64,000 nt of DNA from Neurospora crassa OR74A. Lineage: Eukaryota > Ascomycota > Sordariomycetes > Sordariales > Sordariaceae. The translations under genes and the position numbers were made by a program. Every line of letters starts with the position of its first letter. The stretch's first letter is position 1. Shown here in pieces: positions 9,815 to 22,929 of this stretch. Below the pieces are notes generated by a model. The model saw only the letters and a program-made list of their open reading frames with translations. It was not told where the DNA came from and searched no databases. The stretch spans positions 6,737,917 to 6,801,916 of the forward strand of contig NC_026501.1 in NCBI RefSeq assembly GCF_000182925.2, in the 5' to 3' direction.

Positions 9815-11752
9815 CGAAATGGACCGGTCAACTCGTTCGAGGGAGGGCGTGTACTTGTTCAACCGCACTGCTCTGCAACCGATGGAAAAGAAAGAAAGAT
9901 AACTGAAGGCTCGAAATGCAGATGCGGGGGGGGGATGTTGTAAGTCCGAAAGTTGTTGATGCCAAGTGGCTTGGGGATTATCACTACTAGGGCGGGAAGT
10001 CGGACAGATGTAGAGACAACGTTGGGCAGGTAGCAGATAGGCACCGGGGTTTATAAGGCCGTGCCAAGAAAGGGAAGAGGTGAACGACTTGAGGTGGGAC
10101 GTGGGTGGAAGGGGCAAAGACCGGGGGATCGACAACAGGCTTGGCGTTGACTGTCGTTGCCTGGTGGGGCCAACTGGACCTGGGACTGGCTACATACCCT
10201 GGGAGGCCGCTGCGAGACGGGAGGCTGGCTCGCTTCACCAATCGGCACGCTAGGCCGAATTCGTCACTTCAAGATAGGTGTGAAAGGGTTCAAGCGTGCC
10301 ACCCGCTGACCTCATCCCGGACTCCAATGCGGCGGAGTTTGTTGATAGGTATTCTCCGCGGCGGTGAGGGCTGAATGGAAACAGGGCTTGCCGTGAGTCG
10401 CTCCAGGGTACGTACCCTGATACATAACTGTTGTGGTAGTATCCAATGCCACCCAACCTAGTTTATACTTTGGGGCACGTGAGCGTTCCCTTGGCTTTTT
10501 ATCTACTTTCCGTCTTTTCTAGATTCACGATTCAGATCCAGATGCGTTGAGTGGTTGCCGTAATGTGGCGTATGTATGGCTGGATAGGTGTATCGCTTGT
10601 TGTGATGTGGAAGAGGTCCCTTGAATTTAGTTTACACTACGCTACTGTACAGGAGCAACACATGGAAGAAGTGGGAACACGCAATGACCCATCGATTGGG
10701 ACGACCAAGCTTCCCCCGGTTTTCCTTTTTCAGCAGTCATTTGACCGGTCGCATTGATCATTCAACGTTGTTATAGCACCACCAATGAAGCTCACAGGTC
10801 CGCAACACAATGCTCATATCGGACGGTGAGCAGATAAGCTATGGTTCTGGTGTCCAATAGTCGCAATCCGCAAACTCGTGCGATCAGCAGAAAGATGGAC
10901 GAGATGGAACCTTGGAAATTCTTTGGCAATGCCGCTGACGATGTGATGCATACCTATGTATGTACAAGTAAAGCAGCGGTCAATGCGACAGCTGCACAAG
11001 CCCAATGTAGCAGTTTGGCTGGGTCCAAGCAAGAAGTCGGCAAAGCAACATTTGCAGGGTGGCTGCCATGGCTGCTTCGCATGGCACGCTTTAGCTCACC
11101 TTCACCTTGAGGTAGTGCAACGCCCATCTACTATGTACACCTTCCTGCCATTACAGCACGTAACCGAGCCTCCGACCCCCTAATGAAATCAGACGCTGTT
11201 GCTGAGACCAAGGTAACTTTTTGATGGCAAGGGAGATGCTGCCCTGATTGGCGGCCTAATTCGAATCAAGAGGAATGACGGAGCTAAGTGCATCTTTCAG
11301 TTATAACGACACTACCCACTGCAGCGCGAGGCATCGCTTTATGTAGTTGCAAAGCCCATGCGCTGCAGGTACCTACAAGCTGCGGTCGCCGGTGCAGCTT
11401 AGGTCCGTTCCCCTTGCCAAAGACCTCAGCCATCCGTTGTCGTGGTGCAATACCCAAGTCGTAACAAAGGCCTTACAGTAGGTAGTCTTCATGGCCGAAT
11501 AACCCGAGCGACTCACCAAAAACGCAGAATTCAAGCTGGCTTCAACGTGGTCAGATGACAGGCGTCGTCCGTCAAGCCTAATCCGTGCGTCAAGTCTCGC
11601 AAGATGTATCATCGTCAAAAAAATCATAGTAACTTTTTGTTTGTTTGGCATCAGCTCTATGTCGTGAAAAATCTAGTAAAACCAACACGCTTCATGACTT
11701 TCACAACACAAATCGCACATGTTCCGAATTTCCCCACCGACAATGAAGTCAC
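9815..11752. other. Intergenic region, exchanger promoter and synthetase 3' flank
   Basis: Bases 9815-10250 are probably 5' UTR and core promoter of the exchanger. On the minus strand, a possible donor (GTATGT near 10192) and a pyrimidine-rich acceptor ending GGTTGCAG near 9877 could bound a UTR intron. A GAGGCTG word at 10221-10227 resembles the core reported for yeast Crz1/calcineurin response elements. A 7-mer is weak evidence alone. From about 10,500 to 11,700 I see no coding frame or RNA gene. Confidence 0.4.
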
Positions 11753-13760
11753 TTAAGGAAGCAACCTCTTGGGCGTCCTGGGGTAGTACGCCGCAAGGTG
11801 GACACTGGGCAGGTTAAGGAACCACGCAACCACGCGGTCAAGCCCGATGCCACCACCACCGTGGGCAGGCACACCGGCCTGTCTGAACACGTCGACGTAG
11901 TCCTTAATTCCGGCGCTTTTGGGGTCAACACCCTTCTGGATGATGCGAGCCTCGAGCTCCTCGGGGTCATTGATACGCTGACCACCCGACAAGATCTCCT
12001 GGCCGCGGAGGAAGAAGTCGAAGGCGTTGGTGACCTTGGGGTTGGCATCGTCGAGCTTGGCGTAAAAGGGTCTCGCACCCTCGGGAAACTTGTCGAGCAC
12101 GTAAAAGTCCGTGTTGAACTTCTTGCGGACAATGGCGCCAAGGGCCTTCTCCTGAGGGGTGCTCATGTCTTCATCGTCGGTCACGTTACGGAACTCCTCG
12201 GGACCCTCCTCGCGCAGAAGCTTCTGACCCCTAGAATTCAGCCGCGTCAGCTATCACGGTGATGGTGATTTTCAGGGGCAGGTGGGGTTTGCTAGGGAAA
12301 TACATACTCAGCAAAGGTCAACCTGACCTCCTTGCCAGGCTCGGGGAGAAGGAATTCCTCCGCGGGATAAACGGAGCGAACGAGCTCGATCTCGGCCGCG
12401 CAGCGTTCCTTAATGCCGCGGAAGATGTGAAGCAGGACGCCCTCGAGCATGAGGAGAACCTCTCTGTAGTCTTTCTTGATCTCCATTTCCAAATCGAGAC
12501 CAGTGAACTAGGACACATGTCAGCCCCAAAACTGTCCTTACATTTCCAACATCCTTCGCCTAGCTTACCTCAGTCATGTGTCTTGGGGTGTTGGAGTTCT
12601 CGGCTCTGAATACGGGACCAATGCTGAATACGCGCTTCCTGCCGCCAGCAATCTCAAACTGCTTGTAGAACTGAGGAGACTGGGCGAGGAAAGCCTCCTT
12701 GTCGAAGTAGGGCATGCGGAAAACGTTGGCACCACCCTCAGAGGCAGCACCGATCAAGCAGGGAGGCTCAAACTCCTTGAAGCCGTGGCTCTTGAGGTAG
12801 GATCTGAACAAATCCTTGACTTCCATACGGATATCGGCAATAGCCTGCTGAACAGGGGCGCGCTTGTGCATGATAATGTTGTCGAGATGGGTGAGCATGG
12901 TGGCGGCGGGGATGGAGGACTCGGCGGCGATGGAAAGCTTATCGACACCATCCTCGGCAGCCTTTTCCGGGGCGGGCTCCTCGTCGCTGAAGTTGGTGAT
13001 GGGACGGTTGGCGGCAGCCAGAGTCATGCCGAGCATCTGGGGGGCAGCGGCGAGAACGAAGATCTTGCGGATGTGCAGCTCGTAGTTGGAAACCTTGCAG
13101 CTCTTGACGGGCTCGAGGGGCTTCTGGACGGTACCTTCGACGACGACGAAACTCTCGGGGTTGATACCGGCCGCGAACTTGACCATGGGCTTGCTCACAG
13201 GCGTGCCTTCGTTGCTGGCGACAAAAACACCCTGGATGGTCCAGGCGCCCTCTTCGCGCAGCTCGACGAATGCCATCTTCGCGCTGTAACAGTGTAAGAA
13301 GCCGGTCAGCCCATCTTGCTGCGTTGGTGGCTGTAGAACAGACAACAGGTCCGGAGAAGCGAACCTACCCTTGGATTCTGGCATTCTGGACCCAGGCCCT
13401 CACAATGACAGCCTTGCCGACGTGCTCCTCACCAATGTTCTTCAAGTTGACATCCTCGACATCAGCCGACAGCTCGAATTGTCCCTTCCTCTCCTTGACG
13501 ACACCATAGTTGTCCTTGGCGAGATCCTCGGTCGGCCCGGTGGTTTTGCCGGCAGCCTTAGCAGCGGCCTCACGCTCAGCAGCGCGGCGAGCCTTCTCGG
13601 CCTCCTTCTTGGCCTTGGCCTCAGCCTTCTTTTGCGCCTTCTTGGATGGACCCTCGCCCTCGCCCTCAGCGCCTTCGGCAGCGGGGGCGGCAGCGGGAGC
13701 AGCGGCGGGAGGCTGCTGTTCGGCGGGGGGTGCGGGAGTGGTAGCAGCGCTGTCGGCCAT
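11753..13760 (-). CDS. DPS1: Cytosolic aspartyl-tRNA synthetase
   Basis: Four exons: 13760-13369, 13283-12569, 12507-12308 and 12230-11753. The introns are 85, 61 and 77 bp. The product is 594 aa, somewhat longer than yeast cytosolic AspRS. It attaches aspartate to tRNA-Asp in the cytosol. An Ala/Pro-rich start is followed by a Lys/Ala-rich helix (about residues 40-75), the type of N-terminal extension that helps eukaryotic AspRS bind tRNA. The anticodon-binding OB fold spans about 110-230 (VIVRAWVQNARIQGAKMAFVEL crosses the first splice). The class II catalytic core follows: FRAENSNTPRHMTE joined by splicing to FTGLDLEME (motif 2), and GGGGIGLDRVVAWFL (motif 3) near the C-terminus. The cytosolic rather than mitochondrial assignment rests on the archaeal/eukaryotic-type core and the lack of a targeting peptide. 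Confidence 0.95.
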
Positions 13761-15375
13761 GTTGCTTTGTCGAATTCGATACTAGCGTGGTGTAGTAAAG
13801 TGAATTGGGCGCGGAGATAGTGGAATTCGCGGACGCGGAAAGGTGAATTTTGGCGGGGCAGTTCCAAGCTTCCGTCGGCGGGAAGGGAATCCAATGCCCG
13901 GCGGCGGGGTACGGTGACCCTGATAAGGACCGGACTCAGCAGGTGGCCTGACAGTTGTGAGTCAACAATTGGCAGTGGCGAACGGCTGCCAGTACGTACC
14001 ATTTCGCGATTTTGTTTACCTTGGGAGGTCAGGTAGGTCTAGCCATCGGATTCAGGGGCTGTGAACGGTCTGGTCTGGCCATCAAGGTCTCCCCATTTAT
14101 GGTATCGTGTTTGGACTTTGGACCAGGCACGCCAGGGCTCACAGGCCGTGCACGCTCAGTGGTCCGCTAATCAGTGCGTTGCAGGTTGGCTATGTACAAA
14201 CTCCTTTCCACTTTGCAGTAGAGGTACATCATTCAACCCCAAGAGCCTCACTTCCACGACTTCATCGCCACAGTCTAGTGTTTACCAATAATGGTCGTAC
14301 CACTCAATCGCCACCTTGTGCACATCGGTCCCCGCCGTCGGCAGCATGCCATCGCTCAACTTCGCCCGCAACGAGCAACATAGGATAATGCCCACTCCTA
14401 TCGACATCACCTCCTCGTGAATTATCAGATACCAGTTCCTCGACATCAACCCTATCTTCTACTCCGCGTGCTCATGAGGATGTGAAGATGACAAGTTAAA
14501 TACGGCAAAAGTGTAAACAGGCTTCGCTCAAAGAAATCATAACCATACGATCCGTGACATCTCAACAGGTACATAGAGGTTGATACTGTTCGCAGAGGAA
14601 AGGATATCGTACGCCCCTTCATGCATGCCAAACTAGGTGATAGATAATCAATGACAAAACCACTCACTACCATACATATCCCCCGCTTGCCCTATAAGCT
14701 GGAAAAAAGAAAGTCTCTGAAACCTGTAACACCAAAACAACTCCAGCTAAACAATAGTAGAGGGCATCCCACATTCGATTGTAACTCCCTTTGCCAACAA
14801 GGAGTAGAGAGATACGAAGACAGACAGAAAAATGCAGAAGAAAAAAATAATAACAAAAAACAACTTATTACAAAAGTGGCACAAAAGATGTCTTCATGTT
14901 TCGCAGCCCCGTCCTAGCCCCCGTTATGGCAACCTGCCCATGGAGGGAATATCCGTCTTTCTCCCCGCCACACACACTCTCGGTCTCCCTTCTTTAGCCG
15001 TCGCAATGAGTAGATATAAGCAACATTCGTAGCTATGGGTATATCCGCATCCGAGGTTGCCACTGATTTCTGATACAACAGTGAGATGATTCGATATAGA
15101 CCTATCGCTCAGCCGCCAATTGAGATCAGGGAAATGGCTTTAAGATCTGTTCGTTGCTCGATCTCGAATGATTACAAAGGCATATTGACGAACTCCCGTT
15201 CGCAAGTAAGCTGCGTGACCAAAACCCAGCCGTCGAGATAGCCGACCGTCAGGTCCCGCGCAAGCCACCACAGGGCCGCCGAAAATAAAAACGAAGCGAA
15301 TGTCCAGCCCTATTTCATTGATCGGCTGCGAGCGAAAAGCTCATATATCGATGGTATATCCGTTTCGCCATCACT
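13761..15375. other. Intergenic region between synthetase and kinase genes
   Basis: This contains the AspRS promoter (13,761 to about 14,300) and the probable long 3' UTR of the kinase. The stretch 14,820-14,880 is A-rich. No ATG-started frame exceeds about 90 codons, and I see no structured RNA or repeat. Confidence 0.5.
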
Positions 15376-18300
15376 TCAGTTATTTTCACCACCCCGAGCC
15401 TTGCCGCGTCTCCTGAAGAAGTCCATAACCTTTCTTGCAGGACCGCTGCTGCCGGAGTGATCGTGAGGTCGCGCAAAGCCATCTCCTTCATAGTCCACAA
15501 AACGTTTGTTCTTTTGCAGAACACCTCGATTCGCCCGGCTGTTACCCTTGCGGGCATCGTATAATCCGTCCTGCTGTGTCATGGTCTGCAGTTGAGGAGT
15601 CGACCCAGGTGCCTGGGGCATGCTGTTGACAGACGGGTCGGATCCAGCGTTAGGCATGGTCCCGGGCATGAAGCCTTGGCTGGCGGATGGTCGTCCGTAT
15701 TGGTATTGAGTGTTGACCGCTGGTGAGCCCTGTTGCGAGTCCTGAAGCTGAGTGTACATCCCGTCAACAGTGGTCGCGCTCACATTTTGTTCCCGGCCCA
15801 GAAATTGGTCAACGGATGAGGGCTCCTGAATGGGCAGGTCCTGTTGTGAATCGAGAGCTGGAGGTTCATCCTCTTTGTTGTAGCCGAAGGCCCTGGATAG
15901 CGAAGGGGGGATGAAAGAGAACCGCTTATTAGACTTCTCCTGAGAGCCATTGGAACCAGTGATACTGCCTCCAGAAGACTTCTTCCCCATTCCCATCGAG
16001 AAGGACCGGCGAGATCGCTTAGAATCCAAGGACGGCCGAGAGCCATTCTCACCGCCTGGCATTGAGTTGTTCATGCTAACAGGGGGATACCTCTTGGTCT
16101 TCTCTCCAGCCTGCTGAAGCTCCTGCTGTCGCTTGGATTTCCTACCTCCAAACAACGAGCCGCTCCGGCCAAAGAGCTTGCCGCCAATTTCGCCCATAGT
16201 GCTGGACCTTTTGTGGCCCTTGACAACACCATCTTCCCGTACCTTGTCAAACCTAGAGCCCGTGCTGATGCTGGGCCTGCCATAATCGGCGCTTTCGCTC
16301 GGTTGCTGCTCGGCGGGGGTGGTTGTAGGTACGCCAAAGTGACTGCTGCCGGATCCTTTGGAAGGTTGCTGGATTCTGCCGTGTACGTTAGCGTCAGCAA
16401 CTTCAGGTGGTGCTGGTTGGGCGTACGAAGGTCTTCCTGACTGCATGGACCCGCCAGTAGTAGGCCTTTGGGTTGGTGCACCTGCTGCCCCTGACAGATA
16501 CTGGTTGTCGGCGGTGGGACGGCCGTCACGGCTCGGCCTAGGAGGAGCCACTGCGTTACCCGTAGTGGGAGCATTCCCACCATTCCGCTGAGAACTTGGC
16601 GGTCTTCTCGAGGAAACCGGGGGTTTGTTGTTGTAGGCGTCTTTGGGGGCGGAGGGGCCCTGGGAGAGCTGCTTATCCTTGGCCGATGTCGTTGGGCGAC
16701 TGTCTGAGGATTCCACTGGTGCCTGACTCTCATTACGGTTTCTGTTGGCGTTACTGGAGGGCTGCTGTTGTCCCGCAATATCACCTCTTTGAGTTGTGGT
16801 ATTCGGAGCAACATATTCGACCTGTACTGTCCGACGCTTGTTATCGCGCTGCTGTTTAGCGTAAGCAGCCTCTGCCTCGGGGTCCACGGTGCCTTGCTTG
16901 CTAACCAAGCCACCGATGGCCGGCGAGGCGGTTGACTTCTTCGGCGCCTCGCGTACCGAAGCGCTACGAGCAAGGTGAGGAGACTCTCCCTCGTCCTCGG
17001 CAGGTACTGTCGTGTTTTGGATCTCGCTAGGTGTGGTAGTGGAGGACGTGATGAACTCGACAACATGCGAATATTCGCTCAACCAGCTGTGACGGGCTAC
17101 CTCAAAGAGATCCGCTCGCTTTCGCGGATTAGGTACCAATATCCTCCGCAATAAATCCCTAGCATGTGGCGTGACATATTCGGGAAACGTGAGAGGCGTG
17201 TTGACGATGTACTTGTATAACAAGTTGATGTTATCGCCTTCGGGATTCGCCGGATCGTCGTCGAAAGGGAGATAGCCAGCAAGCATGGCGTACTGAACTA
17301 ACGTTAGCTATAGTTCAGGCGGCAGGACGGGGGGGCTAACTCACCAGGATGACACCGCAGCTCCAGACGTCTACTTTCCTTCCGGTGTAGAGGGAGTCAC
17401 TAACTACCAATTCTGGAGCTGCGTAGCATGGACTGCCACAGCTAGTCTGCATAAGATCTCCTTTTCGCCAGCCAGCGTCATTGACCTTATCGAGGCCCAT
17501 GCGCTTGACAAACTCGCGATCCGAAAGGTTGAGCTCTTCCTCCTCCGAAAGCTCCTGGTTGGGATCGAAGGTATTGGCAAACCCAAAATCTGTGATGATG
17601 ATGTTGCGGTTTCGATCTAGAAGCAAATTCTCCAGTTTCAGATCACGATGCACGATACCCTTCTTATGCAGATACCCTACGCCAGACACGAGCTGGGCAA
17701 ATAGTCGCCGGGCGGCATTGTCCTTCAAATACCGGTGATTGAGGATGTAGTCAAACAGCTCGCCTCCCGATGCATACTCGAGCACAATACCATAATGCCT
17801 GTCAGACTCCTCCATCTTATGTAACCGAACAATGTTTGGATGGGTCAGTTGCTTCAGAATCGCAACCTCCCGCATGATCTTTGCCATACGAGATGGGTTG
17901 TTGCCTACTGTGTCCTTTTTGATGAGTTTGATGGCGACCTGGTCATAGGTAAGTCAGTAAGCAGCATATTTATGAGCGGCAAGACATTTGTCCTACGTAC
18001 CTGGACGCCGCCTTCCTGCTTCCACCCAAGTTTGACCTTGCCGAATTCACCCTCTCCAATCGTATTACCGAGAATATATTCGCCAAATTTGGTGTGCTTT
18101 TCTCGCTTGGAATGATCATGTCGGCTTCTATGACCACGCCGACTTTCCTCTCCGTGGTCGCCTCCAGGAGCCGCCATAGCCTGCGACGCGGTCTCTTGAC
18201 GGTGGTGGTGGTTGTAGTTACTCGCCTGCTGTGCCTGTGCCTGTGCCTGCGCTTGTGCCTGCGCTTGTGCTTGCGCATGAGCTTGTGCTTGTGCTTGGGC

Positions 18301-18996
18301 CAATCGCTCCCGCTCCCGCTCTATATCTATTTCGGGTTGTTGTATTAGTATGTTGTTGAGGATCTCGCTCGCTTCTCTGGACGACTGCTGTCTCGAGCTG
18401 GTGGCATTGGGCTGAGAGCGGACGGGTAGTGATGTCGGCGTGGGATTCCCTCGCGAACTGGTCGTTCTTTGATGCGCATCCTGTGTCATTTGATGTTGTC
18501 GACGGCTCCGAGCGGCAGCCTCGTCTACGACGGCTGGATCCATGGTGCCATTCGTATTAGATTGTCGAGATGCAGCGGCCCGGTCGGCAGCCTGTTGGGC
18601 GCGTCGAGAGCTGGTGTTTGGGTCATGGCGAGACGATGTTCGAGGAGGTACGGCGGTAGGCATATTATTTCGCCTTCTGTCCGAAGACGACGGTGGTTGG
18701 TCGGAAGCAATGGAGGTCACGGGAGCCGGGATGGACTGGGCAAAGGCGGTGCGGGCGCTCATGTGAGGCTCAAGGCCGGTCGGTTGGTCGTAGGCGCTAG
18801 GTCTTCGGGAGTGTGGTTGCGATGATGTGTGCGGCGATGATTGTCCGGCGTTGTGCTGGTTTGCATAATAGCCGGAGCCGGGGCCTTCTCGCGTTGTCGG
18901 GCCGGGGTGGAACGACGAATATTGGCGATTGGACGGCGACGTGGTAGCGGATACTGATATGGACTGGTTTGGCGTCGTTTGGAAAGCAGTAGACAT
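15376..18996 (-). CDS. KIN4: Serine/threonine kinase of the Kin4/Frk1 family
   Basis: Three exons: 18996-18001, 17938-17345 and 17292-15376. The introns are 62 and 52 bp. The product is 1168 aa. The N-terminal ~310 residues are Ser/Gln/Arg-rich and disordered, including an Ala-Gln dipeptide repeat (about residues 233-256). The kinase domain starts at about residue 315: [11 protein letters not shown] loop, VAIKLIKK (Lys crossing intron 1), [31 protein letters not shown] and [19 protein letters not shown]. Between DFG and APE lies an insertion of about 45 residues, seen, as I recall, in filamentous-fungal Kin4 homologues. The Thr in LMQTSCGSP aligns with the activating site phosphorylated by Elm1 in yeast. 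The C-terminal ~600 residues are low complexity. Yeast Kin4 holds mitotic exit when the spindle is misplaced; the role here is inferred by family. Confidence 0.9.
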
Positions 18997-19359
18997 TTTC
19001 TGCCCTCTGATGCGCAGAGGAGAGAGAGACGGGGGGTGAAGATGGCCGCCGGTGAAGACAGCGAGGTGCGAAGCGAAGCGGCGGACCGACTAGTTCTAGG
19101 TAGAGGAGACACTGGGCAAATGTTTTGATGTTGTGTGGGCAAGGAGCTGGCTCTCGGCTGCTACTCTGGCCCAACGCAGGTGGGCTACGCTGTGATGGAT
19201 TGCCCAGTCCCAGTTGGGTCTTCCGGGGGGGGGGGGGGGGGGGTCTGCTTGTTTTGGGCTTGCTCGACTTGGTCTGGCACCTCTACTAAGTAGTAGCAAG
19301 CCCGAGAAGCCAGAGCTGGGGAGGATGGTGGGAAGGAAGAATGAAAGCGACAGGAGAGA

Positions 19360-19360
<1 letters not shown>

Positions 19361-19388
<28 letters not shown>
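19361..19388 (+). repeat. A28 homopolymer in kinase upstream region
   Basis: Run of 28 adenines about 365 bp upstream of the kinase start (T-run on the coding strand). Poly(dA:dT) tracts exclude nucleosomes and are common promoter elements, so this one may help keep the kinase promoter open. Confidence 0.85.
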
Positions 19389-19390
<2 letters not shown>

Positions 19391-20275
19391 GACGATGGTG
19401 CTTGACACGTCCGGGACGGGCTACCACTTTGAAACACAGTACGTATGACCAAATAAAATAAAATAAGAGTTTTTCGAACTGAATGCCTCAGGCGGGCTGT
19501 TTGCGTACAGACGGGAGCCAACCATAGAACTAAGCAACCGCTTACTACCTACCTAGGTAGCCGACCTCACTAGCGGTAGTAATACAGTGCAGTACCTTTA
19601 TTGTAGCTGTTTTCACGAACAGGCCAAACCAAATCCTACCTGTACGTATGGCCGGCGGTCACTACTAAGGTATCTTGGTCCCTGAGTTTCGCAGTTCCTT
19701 TCTGAGGGGTATCGCAAACCGGTGTTGAGGTTTTTGTGCCTCCTGTCGTCGGATGCCAAAGTGGTGCAAATGCAATGTCGGCAACGCGTGGAAGTGGGAA
19801 AAGAACCCAGCAGTCAGGGCCCGGGGAGTCCTTGTTTGCTTTGGACTCTTCTCAGTCACAGAACAAGCGGTCCGATGGAGTTGGGCGAATCCGAGTCGGC
19901 TCTTGAGAGACTGCGACGGGCGGATCCGAGGGTGTTCCTGACACTTTGCTGTACGATGACCGTCCTTCCCGCTCTGTCAAGGCCGGCATGCGACCGGAAG
20001 GGAAAATGTTCGATCGTGTGGTGTAGCAAAGGAGTCGCGTTTTTTACTTCATTTTGAATCGTAAGGCAAGAGAACTAGATGAGGGAGTGCAAGCTGCCGT
20101 CGTCAATTCGGCGCACCATTCCCGCAGTGCACTCAGGCGGACAGCCGAGGGCATTTGCTGTTGAGCTAGGTTGTTACCAGGGGCACTATCGGGTACATGT
20201 ACCCACCGACGCGCCAGGCGTCGAGAAAGGTACAGTAGGTACCTTCTCCACTGCTTTTTCAGGACTACACAGCCG

Positions 20276-20293
20276 TACCTACCTAGGTAGGTA
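20276..20293. repeat. Perfect 18-bp CCTAGG-centred palindrome
   Basis: TACCTACCTAGGTAGGTA is a perfect 18-bp palindrome. Shorter versions recur in other intergenic stretches (19545-19560, about 33190, 37271, 57665 and 57860). This may be a low-complexity family or a protein-binding site; the sequence alone does not decide. Confidence 0.8.
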
Positions 20294-22929
20294 ACGGGAT
20301 GACACCCAATCTTACAGCAATCAATAAGACACGGCCTCATGTCATCCATCACACCTAGTTGTATATCTCGGTCCTTTCTCATCATTGGCAAGTGTACTGG
20401 TGGGCAACAGTTCCGTTTCCAGACCGAACTAGACCGATGAATAAGGGCGCAAGACTCGGCGGTTGATCGCGTTCTTCCCTTATGTTACCTTTAGGGTCCT
20501 GCAGCTCAATGCTTGTCTGTGCAGCACCTTGGGATGACCCACAAATGCTACCTTCCCATGGTTGAGAGAGCATGGTGAAGGTTTCAATACAGCAGCCCTT
20601 GACATGGAATCGTTCATTCCAAAGGAATCCATCTCATGATGAATCTGGCGAGTTTCAGTCTGTGACCACCTCCTTTGGGACAGACAAAGGCCTTGTCAGC
20701 TTCCAGAATGGAATTGTTTGGGCCATGCACCGGCCGCGCATTGCCGTCATCTCGATTCCAGTCCGTAAAACCCACTCGCTCGGCCACTTCATCCACTTAC
20801 CACATCAACTCCAACCGACCTTGAAAAAGACGGCCCAAATGCAAGAAATCTTCGTACCCCCCGCTGCTCAACACAGCCCGGTCCTCAACCCTGGACGTTG
20901 ACTTGCGGAATAGGAGATGACTCTCTCTCACCAGCTCCGCTCTTTCTAATTTCAACGGTCTCCAGAATCCAGACAAACCACGCTATGTACCGACCTTCGA
21001 AATCTGAGCCAATGATCTACGCATTTCCTGGCCGGCCCTGCCGTATCCGAATGCTCTCCACGGCTTCACCACACGGGCTACAAGTCAACTTTTGAAGTCG
21101 AGTAACTCCGTCACTGTCGACCTTCGTTTGGCTGAGGTTTGGCGGCTTTGGGTACCAGCAAGGTAGCCGGAAGCAAGCCCTCGCGCTTGTCCGGTTCGGG
21201 ATGGACTTTCACGCATCGCTCATCAGGGCACTGAAGCGCAAGGGTTAGGTTCGCAGCTTGCAGCGCTTGCATGAATGTGCAGCGAACACAGGCACATCTT
21301 TTCAAACCCGGCGTCGAGGTTAATAGGCTCACAAACTGCCTACATTCGCAATTTCAATCACTCAAACATATCAAAAGTCCATCTGGCGAGGGGGGGATTG
21401 ATTGGCAACCAGAACCCCGAGACTGCGACAAAAGGGGCTGCTCTCGTTAAAACGCCTTCTGCGCCTCTCGTCGCGAGGTATGGCCGTGTTGACCATGTTT
21501 ACCGCCAGATTAAAATCCCGTACGCAGCAATCCCCTTTCCATCCCGTTCCATAGGAGAATCAGGGAGCATTGGAAAGCATTGACCTCCCGGACCATACTG
21601 ATCGCCCAATCGATCCATATTTCAGGGATCTTGGTCTTCCATGGAACCGGCCAAACTTCTTTGTCCAGGTCAACATTGGAAAAATGCGAACGCCCAGCAT
21701 CGATGGTCCGCATCCTTGCAAGGGGAATGGTGTGGCTGCCGCCCTTTTCACTCATGAAACATCTGTAATGACGTTGTATGACAGCAGGAGAACAACCAGG
21801 CCTGGGTTTTACCCATATGGACAGATATCAGACCGGATGCCAAAAGGAACCTGTGCCAAAAAAAAGGGAGGTATCGATCGTTCACGAGCCAATTGATTCA
21901 CCGTCGCATGGCGTCTATTTTTCAGATGTCACCACGGTTTACCAGGTCCAAGTGAACGTCAGATCGTTTCACCACTGCATTGCCCTATTCGATCCTTCCA
22001 GCGACGATTTGCAGATTGCGACTCCAATCGAATCTTCTTTGTCTGGCGCCCAACCAGCCGGGGAACTCTCTCGCTGACACACATACTGCAGAGGTATGTA
22101 TGATGTATACGATCTCGAGAGATCTCAATGAAGCCAAAAATGGGGCAAGTGGCCGCGGCCAGCCAACACCCACCCAACCGGCTGCCGACCCCGGATTTAC
22201 ACACGACTCGTACGTACATCAACATTTCACCGTAAACCTGCGAACACCTGAAACCCCCCCAAAAGTTTGGAGTTCATGGCGAAGAAAGACCAAAGGGCTC
22301 CTACTGAGAAAGAAAATGTACCTACAGAACAAAACAAGACACGACGACGCTACTGTAAGGGGCAGAATGAGTAGCTTGCAGGTCAAGTGTGACAACCCTC
22401 CATGTCCAATTTCAGATCTGGGAATACCTACCACATTACGTATGTAATGGACATGTGAGTGGTTCGTACCTACCCAGCTAGTACATACATATATATACAT
22501 ACATAGGTAGGTCGGACTTGGAGAAAGGTCAAGTTAGGAATTTAATTTTAGTATGCGCTGAACAACAACATGCATAAACAGATACCCTGACGGACTTTTG
22601 GTACTTTTACGCATGGCGGCTCTTCAAACTCCAGGAGGTCTCCTGCGACAGATGACGGATCCACTGCAAAGCTTGAACTAGACTAGTAGCACCCTGAAAA
22701 TTTCAAAATGTGAGAAAGAGTAGAAGGGTGGCGTCTATACAAGTCTTCCACAAGCACCTTTCATCATAACATGTTAGTAGATAGATAGATAGATTGCAGC
22801 TTCATGTTGCCTTGTGTCTGGTCCGAAATCGACCTGGAAGCGTCGAGGCAGCGATGTTCAGGGCAGTACAGTACTTAGTTGCGCCTTGTCCAAATGTCCT
22901 GTGCCATCTAAACAGCCAATAACGGGTTG

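Larger units (their letters stand above)
18997..22920. other. Kinase promoter and intergenic region
   Basis: Upstream of the kinase are a G19 run (19225-19243) and an A28 run (19361-19388). CCTAGG-centred palindromes lie at 19545-19560 and 20276-20293. A GATA tetramer repeat lies near 22782-22797, and an AT dinucleotide/ACAT stretch near 22484-22505. Several ATG frames of about 100 codons exist (for example at 20572 and 21778), but they show no recognisable domain, compositional bias or splice context, and I do not call them. Confidence 0.45.

Noticed and set aside
12578-13297. 239-codon plus-strand frame opposite the aspartyl-tRNA synthetase
   Set aside because: It is antisense shadow of a GC-biased exon. 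It contains long Leu/Gly/Asp runs typical of such shadows and no recognisable motif.
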